From NCBI GenBank assembly GCA_964398195.1, contig CAYNLW010000021.1, forward strand, positions 1 to 20,518: a stretch of 20,518 bases of DNA, read 5' to 3'. The translations under genes and the position numbers were made by a program. This stretch comes from RFPI01 sp964398195. Lineage in GTDB: Bacteria; Pseudomonadota; Gammaproteobacteria; Burkholderiales; Methylophilaceae. Under the pieces are notes generated by a model. That model was not told where the DNA came from, ran no database searches, and was given only the letters and a program-made list of their open reading frames with translations. This document shows, in pieces, positions 1 to 7,641 of this stretch (within the stretch, counting starts at the first letter, position 1; the number at the start of each line of letters is the position of its first letter).

Positions 1-139
1 ATAAATAAGTCAGCGAGCCCAAAATCATGGACAACGGCAAAATCACCACAAAAATTGCCTTGATAGACAGCGGTGCATTATTCCAAAAATAGGCCATACG
101 ACTGCGTGACTTGCTTAATGGCTGGCGCAGGAAAGACAT
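1..139 (-). CDS. Membrane protein N-terminus, possibly a sensor kinase (partial)
   Basis: A reading frame starts with ATG at 139 on the minus strand and stays open to the window edge (46 codons). The first 25 or so residues are polar and basic (MSFLRQPLSKSRSRMAYFW). A hydrophobic stretch follows at about residues 30-46 (SIKAIFVVILPLSMILGSL) and is a good membrane segment. A short basic start, then 'IKA..VV.LPL', is common in CHASE3-type sensor histidine kinases and related signalling proteins, but this is a similarity of style only. An AAGG sits about 10 bases before the ATG. The gene is divergent from the SulP/carbonic anhydrase pair. The body of the protein lies outside the window, so the family cannot be settled. 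Confidence 0.5.
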   Translation of the reverse strand, partial: MSFLRQPLSKSRSRMAYFWNNAPLSIKAIFVVILPLSMILGSLTYL

Positions 140-460
140 AAGCGTAACCTTTTTATTTAAATGGCAAATTGCATTATACCGACAGCCTTTACTAGCGTGG
201 ACGCTAACCGGCCTTGAGCAAGGGAAAAGTCGCCGCATATGCTGATTAGCATACAGGCATATCGGTCATTCGGCCTATGCTTAAATCGCTTAAGCTGAAT
301 AGAATCAGTTTTTCTAATACGCGCTATTAAAAAAGCTTAACTATACTTTCATAGATTTAGCGCATCATCACAATATCAGCGCCATCTCAATGATGGCGTT
401 TAAGTGTCAACACAGTGCCAGCATGGTGGCATTGTGTCAGGCTGTTAAAAAGGATTTTGC
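140..460. promoter_or_regulatory. Divergent intergenic region and 5' leader of the SulP gene
   Basis: This 321-base gap separates the leftward membrane protein from the rightward SulP gene and must hold both promoters. No strong sigma70 pair is evident. TATACT at 342-347 is a possible -10 for the rightward genes but lacks a good -35. The last 80 bases hold two stem-loops, listed separately, followed by AAGGA and the SulP ATG. No open reading frame of note is seen here. Confidence 0.4.
380..436 (+). promoter_or_regulatory. Two tandem stem-loops in the SulP 5' leader
   Basis: The first hairpin pairs CGCCATC (380-386) with GATGGCG (392-398) around a 5-base loop, seven perfect pairs. The second pairs CACAGTGCCA (411-420) with TGGCATTGTG (427-436) around a 6-base loop, ten pairs including one G-T. 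Neither is followed by a T run, so they are not ordinary terminators. They end 14 bases before the AAGGA ribosome site, where they could affect translation or mRNA stability. Function is inferred. Confidence 0.4.
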
Positions 461-1993
461 ATGTCACTATTTAGCCATATCAAACAAGACCTACCCGCCA
501 GCATCATCGTATTCTTCGTCGCCTTGCCGCTATGTTTAGGCATTGCGCTAGCTTCTGGTGCGCCTTTATTCGCCGGCATTATCGCTGGGGTGATAGGCGG
601 CATCGTGGTTGGCAGCATAAGTGGCTCGCCCTTGGGGGTGAGTGGCCCAGCAGCTGGCTTGGCGGTGGTGGTATTAAGCGCGATTCAAAGCCTAGGTGGC
701 TGGCAGGCTTTTTTATTAGCCGTGGTAATCGCCGGTGTAATACAAATCTTATTGGGCTTGTTGCGCGCCGGCTTTATCGCTTTCTTTTTTCCATCATCAG
801 TAATCCGCGGTATGTTGGCCGGCATAGGCTTAATTATTATTATCAAGCAGTTTCCTCATGCAGTGGGTTATGACCAAACCTTTGAGGGCGATGAGACGCT
901 ACCCTCTTTATTCACTGGCAACGTGCTAGAGACCTTTCTCGCTATGTTCGATCGGGTGACCTATGGCGCCATTGCTATCGCGCTAGTATCGCTAGCGATT
1001 TTGTTATTATGGGATGTGTGGCTGAGCAAGAAATCTAAATTGTTCCAAATCTTGCAAGGCCCTATCGTGGTAGTTGCGCTAGGCATATTGCTTACGCATT
1101 TATTTAGTCTACCGCAATTCAGTTTGTTAGCGCTGGAGCCTGAACATCTGGTGGAATTACCCGAGCTGAAATCGCTGGCAGACTTGAGCAACTATCTTAC
1201 CTTGCCGGATTTTTCCCAATGGCAAAACCTAGAAATTTATAAATTCGCTTTGGTGATGGCCTTGATCGCCAGCGTAGAAACCCTATTGTGCGTAGAGGCG
1301 ACCGATAAATTAGACCCCTATAAACGCGTTACCCCAACCAATCTTGAGCTTAAGGCACAAGGCGTGGGCAATGTGATTTCAGGCTTAATCGGCGGCTTGC
1401 CGATTACCCAAGTGATTGTGCGTAGTTCCGCCAATATTACCTTTGGCGCCAAATCCAAACTTTCTACCATACTGCACGGCATATTTTTGCTGATTAGTGT
1501 GCTCACCATCGCGCCGCTCATGAATATGATTCCGCTCGCCAGCCTAGCAGCTATTCTGATGTTGGTGGGTTATAAGCTCACCAAACTAGATTTATATCAA
1601 CAAGTGTTGCGCCAAGGTTATCGCCAGTTTGTGCCGTTTATCGTGACGGTGGTGGCGATTTTATTGACCAATTTATTAAGCGGCATTTTGCTAGGCTTGG
1701 TGGTGAGCTTATGTTTTACGCTTTATCAAAGTTATTGCCACTCGCACTATATGGACGCCAGCACCAAAGATGAGCATGGTCTACAAGTGCACTATATCCA
1801 GTTGGCAGAACAGGTGTCTTTTTTCAATAAGGCAAGTATCATTCAACAGTTAGAGCAATTGCCTGAGCATTGCAAAGTCGTGATTGATGCCACCCGCTCC
1901 ACTTATGTGGACCCAGATATCGTAGAAGTGGTCGATAATTTCCGCTTACACGCAGCGTTGAAAAATATCAAACTAGAAACAAAAGGAATTTAG
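461..1993 (+). CDS. SulP family inorganic anion (probable bicarbonate) transporter
   Basis: This is a polytopic inner-membrane permease of the SulP/SLC26 family. The 510 residues begin with the family's usual opening, DLPASIIVFFVALPLCLGIALASGAP, followed by the glycine-rich helices ending in SGPAAGLAVVV (about residues 60-70). Hydrophobic helices continue to about residue 430. The C-terminal 70-80 residues (from about VHYIQLAEQVSFFNKASI to the end) form a short STAS-like domain. The length is normal for the family. The AGGA at 451-454 fixes the ATG at 461. The carbonic anhydrase gene follows after 8 bases, so the two are almost certainly co-transcribed. Family members carry sulfate, bicarbonate or other anions, and the substrate cannot be read from sequence alone. 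The carbonic anhydrase partner makes bicarbonate the best guess. Confidence 0.92.
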   Translation: MSLFSHIKQDLPASIIVFFVALPLCLGIALASGAPLFAGIIAGVIGGIVVGSISGSPLGVSGPAAGLAVVVLSAIQSLGGWQAFLLAVVIAGVIQILLGLLRAGFIAFFFPSSVIRGMLAGIGLIIIIKQFPHAVGYDQTFEGDETLPSLFTGNVLETFLAMFDRVTYGAIAIALVSLAILLLWDVWLSKKSKLFQILQGPIVVVALGILLTHLFSLPQFSLLALEPEHLVELPELKSLADLSNYLTLPDFSQWQNLEIYKFALVMALIASVETLLCVEATDKLDPYKRVTPTNLELKAQGVGNVISGLIGGLPITQVIVRSSANITFGAKSKLSTILHGIFLLISVLTIAPLMNMIPLASLAAILMLVGYKLTKLDLYQQVLRQGYRQFVPFIVTVVAILLTNLLSGILLGLVVSLCFTLYQSYCHSHYMDASTKDEHGLQVHYIQLAEQVSFFNKASIIQQLEQLPEHCKVVIDATRSTYVDPDIVEVVDNFRLHAALKNIKLETKGI

Positions 1994-2001
1994 GAGAACT
2001 T

Positions 2002-2640
2002 ATGTACACCCATCCATTACTGGATAGAGATAAAGTCACCCCGCAGCAAGCCTTAGAGATTTTGCAGGAAGGCAATCGCCGCTTCACTGACAATGTCACC
2101 GCCAATCGCGATGTGCGTCAGTTAGTGCAAATCACCAAAGATAAACAACATCCTTTTGCTTCTATCCTCAGTTGTAGCGATTCTAGAGCGCCAGTGGAAA
2201 TGCTGTTTGATCAAGCCTTGGGTGATATTTTTAGCGTGCGTTTAGCAGGCAATATCGCCACCAACTACGCGATTGCCAGCCTAGAGTTTGGTACCAAATA
2301 TTTAGGCAGCAAATTAATAGTAGTCTTGGGGCATAGCAGTTGTGGCGCCATTAAAGCCGCTTGCGATGATTTTAGCGATGGCCATATCACGCAACTGATA
2401 GAGTTGATTAAACCAGCAGTGGTGATGGAAAAGAGCGAAACCGCATCGCGTAATTCAGGCAATAATGAGTTTGTCAGAAAAGTTTGTGAGCTGAATATCC
2501 GCCATCAAATGCACCAAGTGGTGTACCAAAGTGAGATTATCCAGAAACTATTAGAAGCCCGCATCATCGGCTTGGTGGGTGCGGTGTATGACTTATCTTC
2601 GGGCAAAGTGGATTTCTTGCAAGATACTTTTATCGGCTAA
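2002..2640 (+). CDS. Beta-class carbonic anhydrase
   Basis: This zinc enzyme interconverts CO2 and bicarbonate, probably in the cytoplasm, as no signal peptide is visible. The 212 residues carry the beta-class signatures: CSDSR at 58-62, with zinc ligand Cys58 and the Asp60-Arg62 dyad, and HSSCGA at 111-116, with zinc ligands His111 and Cys114. The N-terminus (TPQQALEILQEGNRRF) is typical of the bacterial branch. The length is normal. GGAGAA, 4 bases before the ATG and right after the SulP stop, supports the start and tight coupling to the transporter. Together the pair could import bicarbonate and supply CO2 or bicarbonate for carboxylation or pH control. The family call is secure, the physiological role inferred. 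Confidence 0.96.
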   Translation: MYTHPLLDRDKVTPQQALEILQEGNRRFTDNVTANRDVRQLVQITKDKQHPFASILSCSDSRAPVEMLFDQALGDIFSVRLAGNIATNYAIASLEFGTKYLGSKLIVVLGHSSCGAIKAACDDFSDGHITQLIELIKPAVVMEKSETASRNSGNNEFVRKVCELNIRHQMHQVVYQSEIIQKLLEARIIGLVGAVYDLSSGKVDFLQDTFIG

Positions 2641-2664
2641 TCCCAATGCAGACTAGGATTAGTC

Positions 2665-2689
2665 AGGGCGATTAAGCGGATATCGCCCT
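2665..2689. terminator. Hairpin between the convergent carbonic anhydrase and fdx genes
   Basis: AGGGCGAT (2665-2672) pairs perfectly with ATCGCCCT (2682-2689) around a 9-base loop. The right arm overlaps the fdx stop codon at 2688-2690. It lies between two converging genes and could end transcripts from both sides, but no clear T run follows on either strand, so intrinsic termination is uncertain. A smaller stem (GACTA 2651-2655 with TAGTC 2660-2664) stands just before it. Confidence 0.5.
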
Positions 2690-3029
2690 AGCGATGTCCT
2701 TCTTTGGCCATATTGATGGAATATTTAGGAATCTCTACCACCAAATCCGTTTCGCCCACCATGGCTTGGCAGGACAGCCGAGAATAAGGTTCTAAGCCCC
2801 AAGCCTTATCCAGCAAATCTTCTTCTTTTTCTTGCATTTCATTTAAAGAATTAAATCCCTCACGCACGATGACATGACAAGTGGTGCAGGCACACACTTT
2901 GTCGCAAGCGTGGTCGATATCAATCTCGTGTTGCAACAAAGTGTCGCAAATAGACTGGCCAGTGGCGGCTTGTATCACCTTACCGCTGGGGCATAATTCT
3001 TCGTGGGGCAAGACAATAATCTGCGGCAT
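2688..3029 (-). CDS. fdx: ISC-type [2Fe-2S] ferredoxin
   Basis: This electron carrier of the ISC iron-sulfur assembly machine supplies electrons for cluster building on IscU. The 113 residues hold the adrenodoxin-type ligand set CX5CX2C...C: Cys42, Cys48, Cys51 and Cys87, in the order HACDKVCACTTCH then LSCQAM. The additional Cys46 is also found in the E. coli protein. The length matches the family. It is the last gene of the leftward operon, 36 bases after hscA, and ends in a hairpin shared with the converging carbonic anhydrase gene. No iscX-like gene follows, unlike in enterobacteria. Confidence 0.96.
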   Translation of the reverse strand: MPQIIVLPHEELCPSGKVIQAATGQSICDTLLQHEIDIDHACDKVCACTTCHVIVREGFNSLNEMQEKEEDLLDKAWGLEPYSRLSCQAMVGETDLVVEIPKYSINMAKEGHR

Positions 3030-3065
3030 AACAATTCCTAAATTAAATCGCTCAATACATCTAAA

Positions 3066-4973
3066 TTAAATATTCAATTGTTTCACATCTTTACCCGCCA
3101 AAGCCAACTTAACAGAGGCGTCCATACGCTTAGCAGCAAAGCGCTCGGTAGCGTGATTAAGGCTTTCTATGGCGGCTTGTATAGCGTCTTTTTTATCCGT
3201 GGCACACAAGGCCTGCAAGGTCTGCATATGGGTATTAATCTCGGCTAGCTCGACTTCGCTAAGCAAATCGCCATCTTGCTGTATAGCCACGCGCAGCGCT
3301 TGCAACAGACTTTCTGCGTCCACTAAGGCCTCGCGTAAAGCACGCGCTTGTTTGTCTTGCTCGGCCGAGTTAAACGAGGCTTGTAGAATTTGGCTAATTT
3401 CTTGTTCAGTTAAGCCATACGAGGGTTTGACCACGATATCGGCGCTAACGCCGCTCGATTGCTCAGTGGCAGAAACCGATAACAAGCCGTCTGCATCGAC
3501 TTGGAAAGTCACTCGAATTCTCGCCGCACCTGCCACCATAGGCGGAATGCCACGCAACTCAAATTTGGCTAAAGAGCGACAGTCGCTGACCAAGTCGCGC
3601 TCGCCCTGCACCACGTGCAAACTCATGGCGGTTTGCCCATCTTTAAAGGTAGTAAAGTCTTGCGCCCTCGCCACCGGCAAAGTGGAGTTACGCGGAATAA
3701 TGCGCTCTACCAAGCCGCCCATGGTCTCTATGCCCAAGGATAGGGGAATCACATCGAGCAACAGCAAATCATCATCGCTACGGTTGCCGGCTAGCGTATT
3801 GGCCTGAATGGCAGCGCCTAGCGCGACCACTTTATCGGGGTCTAAATTGGTTAAGGGTTGTTGCTGAAAGAACTCTGCCACCGCATGCCGAATATGCGGC
3901 ATACGGGTCGCCCCACCCACCATCACCACGCCTTGTACTTGCTGTATGGTTAAGCCAGCATCTAGCAAGGCCTTTTTGGTGGGCTGCAAGGTTTTATTGA
4001 CCAAGCCTTGGCTAATCTCAAAAAAGGTCTCGGCATCGAGGCGCACATTCACCACCTGTTGCGTGCTAAGCACCGCAGTAATCTCGGCATACGGGTTTAA
4101 GGTCAGCCACTCTTTTGCCTCGCGCGCTTTGCTCAATAACAGCCGCGTATCTTGTTGGTTGAGCGGCGCCAGTTGCGCTTGTTGTAGAATCCAGCAAAAA
4201 ATTCGGTGGTCAAAATCATCGCCACCCAAGGCCGAATCGCCATTGGTGGCCAACACTTCAAACACCCCTTTGGCCAGTCGCAAAATGGAAATATCAAAGG
4301 TGCCGCCACCTAAGTCATAAATCACATAAATGCCCTCTGCGCCGTTATCTAAGCCATACGCCACCGCTGCCGCAGTCGGCTCGTTTAACAAGCGCAACAC
4401 ATGCAAGCCGGCCAAACGCGCGGCATCTTTGGTGGCTTGCCGTTGCGCATCATCAAAATACGCTGGCACGGTAATCACCGCGCCGGTCAGCTCGCCACCT
4501 AAGGCTTGCTCGGCACGTTGCTTGAGGGTTTTAAGGATTTCGGCAGAGATTTCTACTGGGCTTTTTAAGCCGGCACGGCTGACCACTTGCAGCATGCCCG
4601 CAGGCTGAGCGGAAGCCGCTGGCTGATCTGCGGTGCTGGCTGGGGTATCGCGGAACTCGTATGGGATATGGGTGATATCAGGAATATCGTGCAAACCACG
4701 TCCCATAAAACGCTTAATTGAGCTAAAGGTGTTTTTCGGGTCTAGGCTTTGATTAGCCAGCGCTGCATAACCGACTTGTATGCTGCCATCTTCGCAATAG
4801 CGCACTACCGAGGGCAGCAAGGAATGGCCTTGCGCATCAGGAATCACGCTGCTTAGACCGCTACGCACGCTAGCCACCAGCGAGTTGGTCGTGCCCAAGT
4901 CTATGCCTACCGCCAACTTATGTTGATGCGGTGCGGCGCTTTGTCCTGGTTCAGCAATTTGTAATAAAGCCAT
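3066..4973 (-). CDS. hscA: Hsp70-type chaperone HscA for Fe-S cluster assembly
   Basis: This specialised Hsp70 binds the LPPVK motif of IscU and, with HscB, uses ATP to help release the finished cluster. The start at 4973 gives MALLQIAEPG, which matches the known HscA N-terminus, and GGAAAGAG stands upstream. An in-frame ATG 8 codons earlier (4997) is less likely. The 635 residues contain GIDLGTTNS (23-31), the VITVPAYFDDAQRQ segment (about 166-179), LLNEPTAAA (195-203), DLGGGTFDIS (220-229), then a substrate-binding domain (DVIPLSLGIETMGG, VARAQDFTTFKDGQ) and a helical lid. It is about 19 residues longer than E. coli HscA. Much of the extra length is an Ala/Pro/Ser-rich insert at about 110-126 in the ATPase domain. 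It lies 58 bases after hscB. Confidence 0.97.
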   Translation of the reverse strand: MALLQIAEPGQSAAPHQHKLAVGIDLGTTNSLVASVRSGLSSVIPDAQGHSLLPSVVRYCEDGSIQVGYAALANQSLDPKNTFSSIKRFMGRGLHDIPDITHIPYEFRDTPASTADQPAASAQPAGMLQVVSRAGLKSPVEISAEILKTLKQRAEQALGGELTGAVITVPAYFDDAQRQATKDAARLAGLHVLRLLNEPTAAAVAYGLDNGAEGIYVIYDLGGGTFDISILRLAKGVFEVLATNGDSALGGDDFDHRIFCWILQQAQLAPLNQQDTRLLLSKAREAKEWLTLNPYAEITAVLSTQQVVNVRLDAETFFEISQGLVNKTLQPTKKALLDAGLTIQQVQGVVMVGGATRMPHIRHAVAEFFQQQPLTNLDPDKVVALGAAIQANTLAGNRSDDDLLLLDVIPLSLGIETMGGLVERIIPRNSTLPVARAQDFTTFKDGQTAMSLHVVQGERDLVSDCRSLAKFELRGIPPMVAGAARIRVTFQVDADGLLSVSATEQSSGVSADIVVKPSYGLTEQEISQILQASFNSAEQDKQARALREALVDAESLLQALRVAIQQDGDLLSEVELAEINTHMQTLQALCATDKKDAIQAAIESLNHATERFAAKRMDASVKLALAGKDVKQLNI

Positions 4974-5031
4974 GTTGCTCTTTCCATCGGTATGCACAGC
5001 GGTGACTGCTGCGGTGTTTAAAGGCGGTAGT

Positions 5032-5571
5032 TTATAACTGCTGCGTGGCTGCCTGAATATCCGCCAATATTTTATCGATAAAACTAAGTTCTCTTACCAA
5101 GCCAGCCGCTTGTTGCCACTGGCTTTGTTCTAGCGCCAGTTGTAGCTGTTGTTTAATCTGTTGCGCCTGCGCTTGCACCTGATTGGATAAGCTGAACAAC
5201 TGATGCATCGCATCATCTTGATCAGCCGTCTGCTTAGCCTCTTGCAAAGCCTCGCGCCATTCCATTTGCAACATTAAAAACTCGGCCGGCATGGCGGTGT
5301 TGCTTTCATCATGCGTCTCTATGCCCTGCAATTGCAGCAAGTATCTAGCACGTGCGCTGTCTTGTTTAAGGGTTTGATACGCTTGATTAGCCAAGGTGGC
5401 GATTTGCAAGGAGACCCGTTGCTGCTGGGCATCGGCGTTGACATAGCGGTCGGGATGATATTGCTTTTGCAACTGCTGATAGGCTGCGGATAGCGCCTGC
5501 ATATCAATGGCATAGCGCTCAGGCAAGCCAAATAAAGCAAAATAATTTTGTTGCAATAAGGACAGGCTCAT
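5032..5571 (-). CDS. hscB: J-domain co-chaperone HscB
   Basis: HscB delivers IscU to HscA and stimulates its ATPase. The 179-residue protein has an N-terminal J domain (about residues 1-75) with the HPD tripeptide at 39-41 in YHPDRYVN, followed by a helical C-terminal domain rich in Gln, Ala and Leu (EALQEAKQ..., QVQAQAQQIKQQL). That is the IscU-binding half in this family. The length is normal. It starts 15 bases after iscA and precedes hscA in the same direction, the classic iscA-hscB-hscA order. Confidence 0.95.
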   Translation of the reverse strand: MSLSLLQQNYFALFGLPERYAIDMQALSAAYQQLQKQYHPDRYVNADAQQQRVSLQIATLANQAYQTLKQDSARARYLLQLQGIETHDESNTAMPAEFLMLQMEWREALQEAKQTADQDDAMHQLFSLSNQVQAQAQQIKQQLQLALEQSQWQQAAGLVRELSFIDKILADIQAATQQL

Positions 5572-5586
5572 CTGGCTACGCGTCGC

Positions 5587-5910
5587 TTAAACGGTAAAGC
5601 TCTCGCCACAACCGCACTCGTCTTTCACATTAGGGTTATTAAATTTAAACCCTTCGTTCAGCCCTTCTTTAGCAAAATCCAACTCGGTGCCGTCGATATA
5701 CACCAAGCTCTTGGGGTCAACAAACACCTTGATGCCATGACTCTCAAACATAATGTCATCACCCTGATGTTCATCGACAAACTCCAGCGTATAAGCCATG
5801 CCTGAGCAACCTGTGGTTCTCACCCCCAAGCGCAAGCCTAGGCCTTTGCCTCGGTTGGCTAAATATTTCTCTACCCGTTTAGCGGCATTTTCGGTCAATG
5901 AAATTGACAT
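5587..5910 (-). CDS. iscA: A-type iron-sulfur carrier IscA
   Basis: This A-type carrier accepts and passes on iron-sulfur clusters. Starting at the ATG at 5910 gives 107 residues (MSISLTENAAKRV...), the family's usual length. The frame is open 16 codons further upstream to 5958, but that extension has no family match and GGAAA stands before the inner ATG. The three conserved cysteines fall at the standard positions: Cys35 in RTTGCSGMAY, and Cys99 and Cys101 in DECGCGESF. It lies 72 bases after iscU and 15 bases before hscB. Confidence 0.96.
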   Translation of the reverse strand: MSISLTENAAKRVEKYLANRGKGLGLRLGVRTTGCSGMAYTLEFVDEHQGDDIMFESHGIKVFVDPKSLVYIDGTELDFAKEGLNEGFKFNNPNVKDECGCGESFTV

Positions 5911-5982
5911 ATTGGTTTCCGTCTCAGTTAAAACAATCCACGCATAGGCAGCCAGCAATATGCCTGCTGCGCTGGCTGGTTT

Positions 5983-6369
5983 TTAATGCTGCGCCTGTTT
6001 CGATTTTAAATCCTCGACTGCCGCTTTAATCGCGTCTTCTGCCAACACCGAGCAGTGTATCTTGACCGGTGGCAAAGCTAATTCTTCGGCAATTTCAGAA
6101 TTCTTGATTTGCGCCGCTTGGTCTAGCGTTTTGCCTTTTAACCACTCGGTCACCAATGAGCTAGAGGCGATGGCAGAACCACAGCCATAGGTTTTGAATT
6201 TGGCATCTTCGATAATGCCCGCATCATTCACCTTAATCTGCAATTTCATCACATCGCCGCAAGCGGGCGCACCCACCATGCCGGTGCCAACATGCGGATC
6301 GTTTTTGTCCAAAGAGCCAACGTTACGAGGATTCTCGTAGTGATCAATTACTTTATCTGAATAAGCCAT
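5983..6369 (-). CDS. iscU: Iron-sulfur cluster scaffold IscU
   Basis: IscU is the scaffold on which the [2Fe-2S] cluster is built from IscS-derived sulfur and iron. The 128 residues have every key site: Cys37 and Asp39 in APACGDVMKLQ, Cys63 in YGCGSAIASSS, and His105-Cys106 in KIHCSVLAEDAI. The HscA-recognition motif LPPVK is at 99-103. A very strong ribosome site (AAGGAGGT) precedes the ATG at 6369. The gene begins 15 bases after iscS. Length and motifs match the family throughout. Confidence 0.98.
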   Translation of the reverse strand: MAYSDKVIDHYENPRNVGSLDKNDPHVGTGMVGAPACGDVMKLQIKVNDAGIIEDAKFKTYGCGSAIASSSLVTEWLKGKTLDQAAQIKNSEIAEELALPPVKIHCSVLAEDAIKAAVEDLKSKQAQH

Positions 6370-6384
6370 TTCAACCTCCTTAGT

Positions 6385-7602
6385 TTAGTGGGCTGCCCAC
6401 TCTACTTTGTTTAAATCAATACCCTCTTGGTGCATTTCCCATAATGGGGAAAGGTCACGCAATTTACCTATCTTGCTCTTCATCAGCTGTATGGTGTAAT
6501 CCACGTCTTCATCGGTAGTAAAACGACCGATAGAGAAACGGATAGAGCTATGCGCCAATTCATCAGAACGGCCCAAAGCACGCAACACATAGCTAGGCTC
6601 TAAGCTGGCCGAAGTACAAGCAGAACCGCTAGACACCGCGATATCTTTCACCGCCATAATCAGCGACTCGCCTTCGACAAAATTAAAGCTGATATTCAAA
6701 TTGTGCGGCACGCGCTGCTCAAGATCGCCATTCACATATACTTCTTCAATCTCTTGCAAACCGGCTAACAGTCTGTCGCGCAGACGGCGCACACGCTCAT
6801 TCTCTTGTTGCATTTCCACACGCGCCAAACGGAAGGCCTCGCCCATACCAACGATTTGGTGGGTAGGCAAAGTACCAGAGCGCATACCACGCTCATGGCC
6901 ACCGCCGTGCATCTGCGCTTCGATACGCACCCGTGGTTTACGTCTTACATACAAAGCGCCTATGCCTTTAGGGCCATAGGTTTTGTGCGCGGAAAAGCTC
7001 ATCAAATCGACTGGCAATAGCTCTAAATCTATCTCTACTTTTCCTGTCGCTTGCGCGGCATCGACGTGGAAAATAATATTGTTTTCGCGGCAAATCTTGC
7101 CTATCGCGGCGATATCTTGAATCACGCCGATTTCATTATTCACCATCATAATCGACACCAATACCGTGTCTGGCTGTATCGCTGCTTTAAACTTTTCAAT
7201 ATCCAACAAGCCATTCGCTTCAGGTTGCAGATAGGTGGCGCTAAAGCCTTCGCGCTCTAGTTCGCGCACTGCGTCTAACACCGCTTTGTGTTCGGTTTGC
7301 AAAGTAATCACATGCTTGCCCTTGCTGGCGGAATAAAAATGCGCCGCACCTTTAATCGCCAGATTATTTGACTCAGTCGCACCAGATGTCCACACGATTT
7401 CACGCGGGTCGGCATTGACCAACTTAGCCACTTCTTCGCGCGCTTCTTCCACCGCAGTTTCTGCTTCCCAACCAAAGCTATGACTGCGCGAAGCTGGGTT
7501 GCCAAAATGCTGGGTCAAATAGGGAATCATCTTTTCCGCCACGCGCGGATCGACTGGCGTAGTAGCGGAATAATCGAGATATATAGGGGTATGTACTGTC
7601 AT
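6385..7602 (-). CDS. iscS: Cysteine desulfurase IscS
   Basis: This PLP enzyme converts L-cysteine to alanine and a persulfide sulfur used for Fe-S clusters and often tRNA thiolation. The 405 residues match IscS in length and motifs: PIYLDYSATTPVDPRV at the start, TSGATESNN (72-80), the PLP lysine Lys207 in SFSAHKTYGPKG, and the mobile-loop catalytic Cys329 in SSGSACTSASLEPSYVLRALG. The C-terminus LRDLSPLWEMHQEGIDLNKVEWAAH is the IscU-docking tail typical of true IscS. AGAAGGT precedes the ATG. A second desulfurase gene lies 39 bases upstream and iscU lies 15 bases downstream. Confidence 0.98.
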   Translation of the reverse strand: MTVHTPIYLDYSATTPVDPRVAEKMIPYLTQHFGNPASRSHSFGWEAETAVEEAREEVAKLVNADPREIVWTSGATESNNLAIKGAAHFYSASKGKHVITLQTEHKAVLDAVRELEREGFSATYLQPEANGLLDIEKFKAAIQPDTVLVSIMMVNNEIGVIQDIAAIGKICRENNIIFHVDAAQATGKVEIDLELLPVDLMSFSAHKTYGPKGIGALYVRRKPRVRIEAQMHGGGHERGMRSGTLPTHQIVGMGEAFRLARVEMQQENERVRRLRDRLLAGLQEIEEVYVNGDLEQRVPHNLNISFNFVEGESLIMAVKDIAVSSGSACTSASLEPSYVLRALGRSDELAHSSIRFSIGRFTTDEDVDYTIQLMKSKIGKLRDLSPLWEMHQEGIDLNKVEWAAH

Positions 7603-7641
7603 GCGATTACCTTCTTTGCTTAAACTAAAAAATTGGCACCA

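Noticed and set aside
288..295. GCTTAAGC palindrome in the first intergenic region
   Set aside because: Eight bases only, no promoter context.
2641..2690. An iscX gene after fdx
   Set aside because: Only 47 bases separate fdx from the converging carbonic anhydrase gene. There is no room and no frame.
3169..4608. Several long rightward frames within hscA
   Set aside because: They are shadows of the hscA coding sequence, with Ser/Cys-rich translations and no family motifs.
4974..4997. Upstream HscA start at 4997
   Set aside because: The 8 extra residues have no counterpart in HscA, and the ribosome-site-like GGAAAGAG fits the ATG at 4973.
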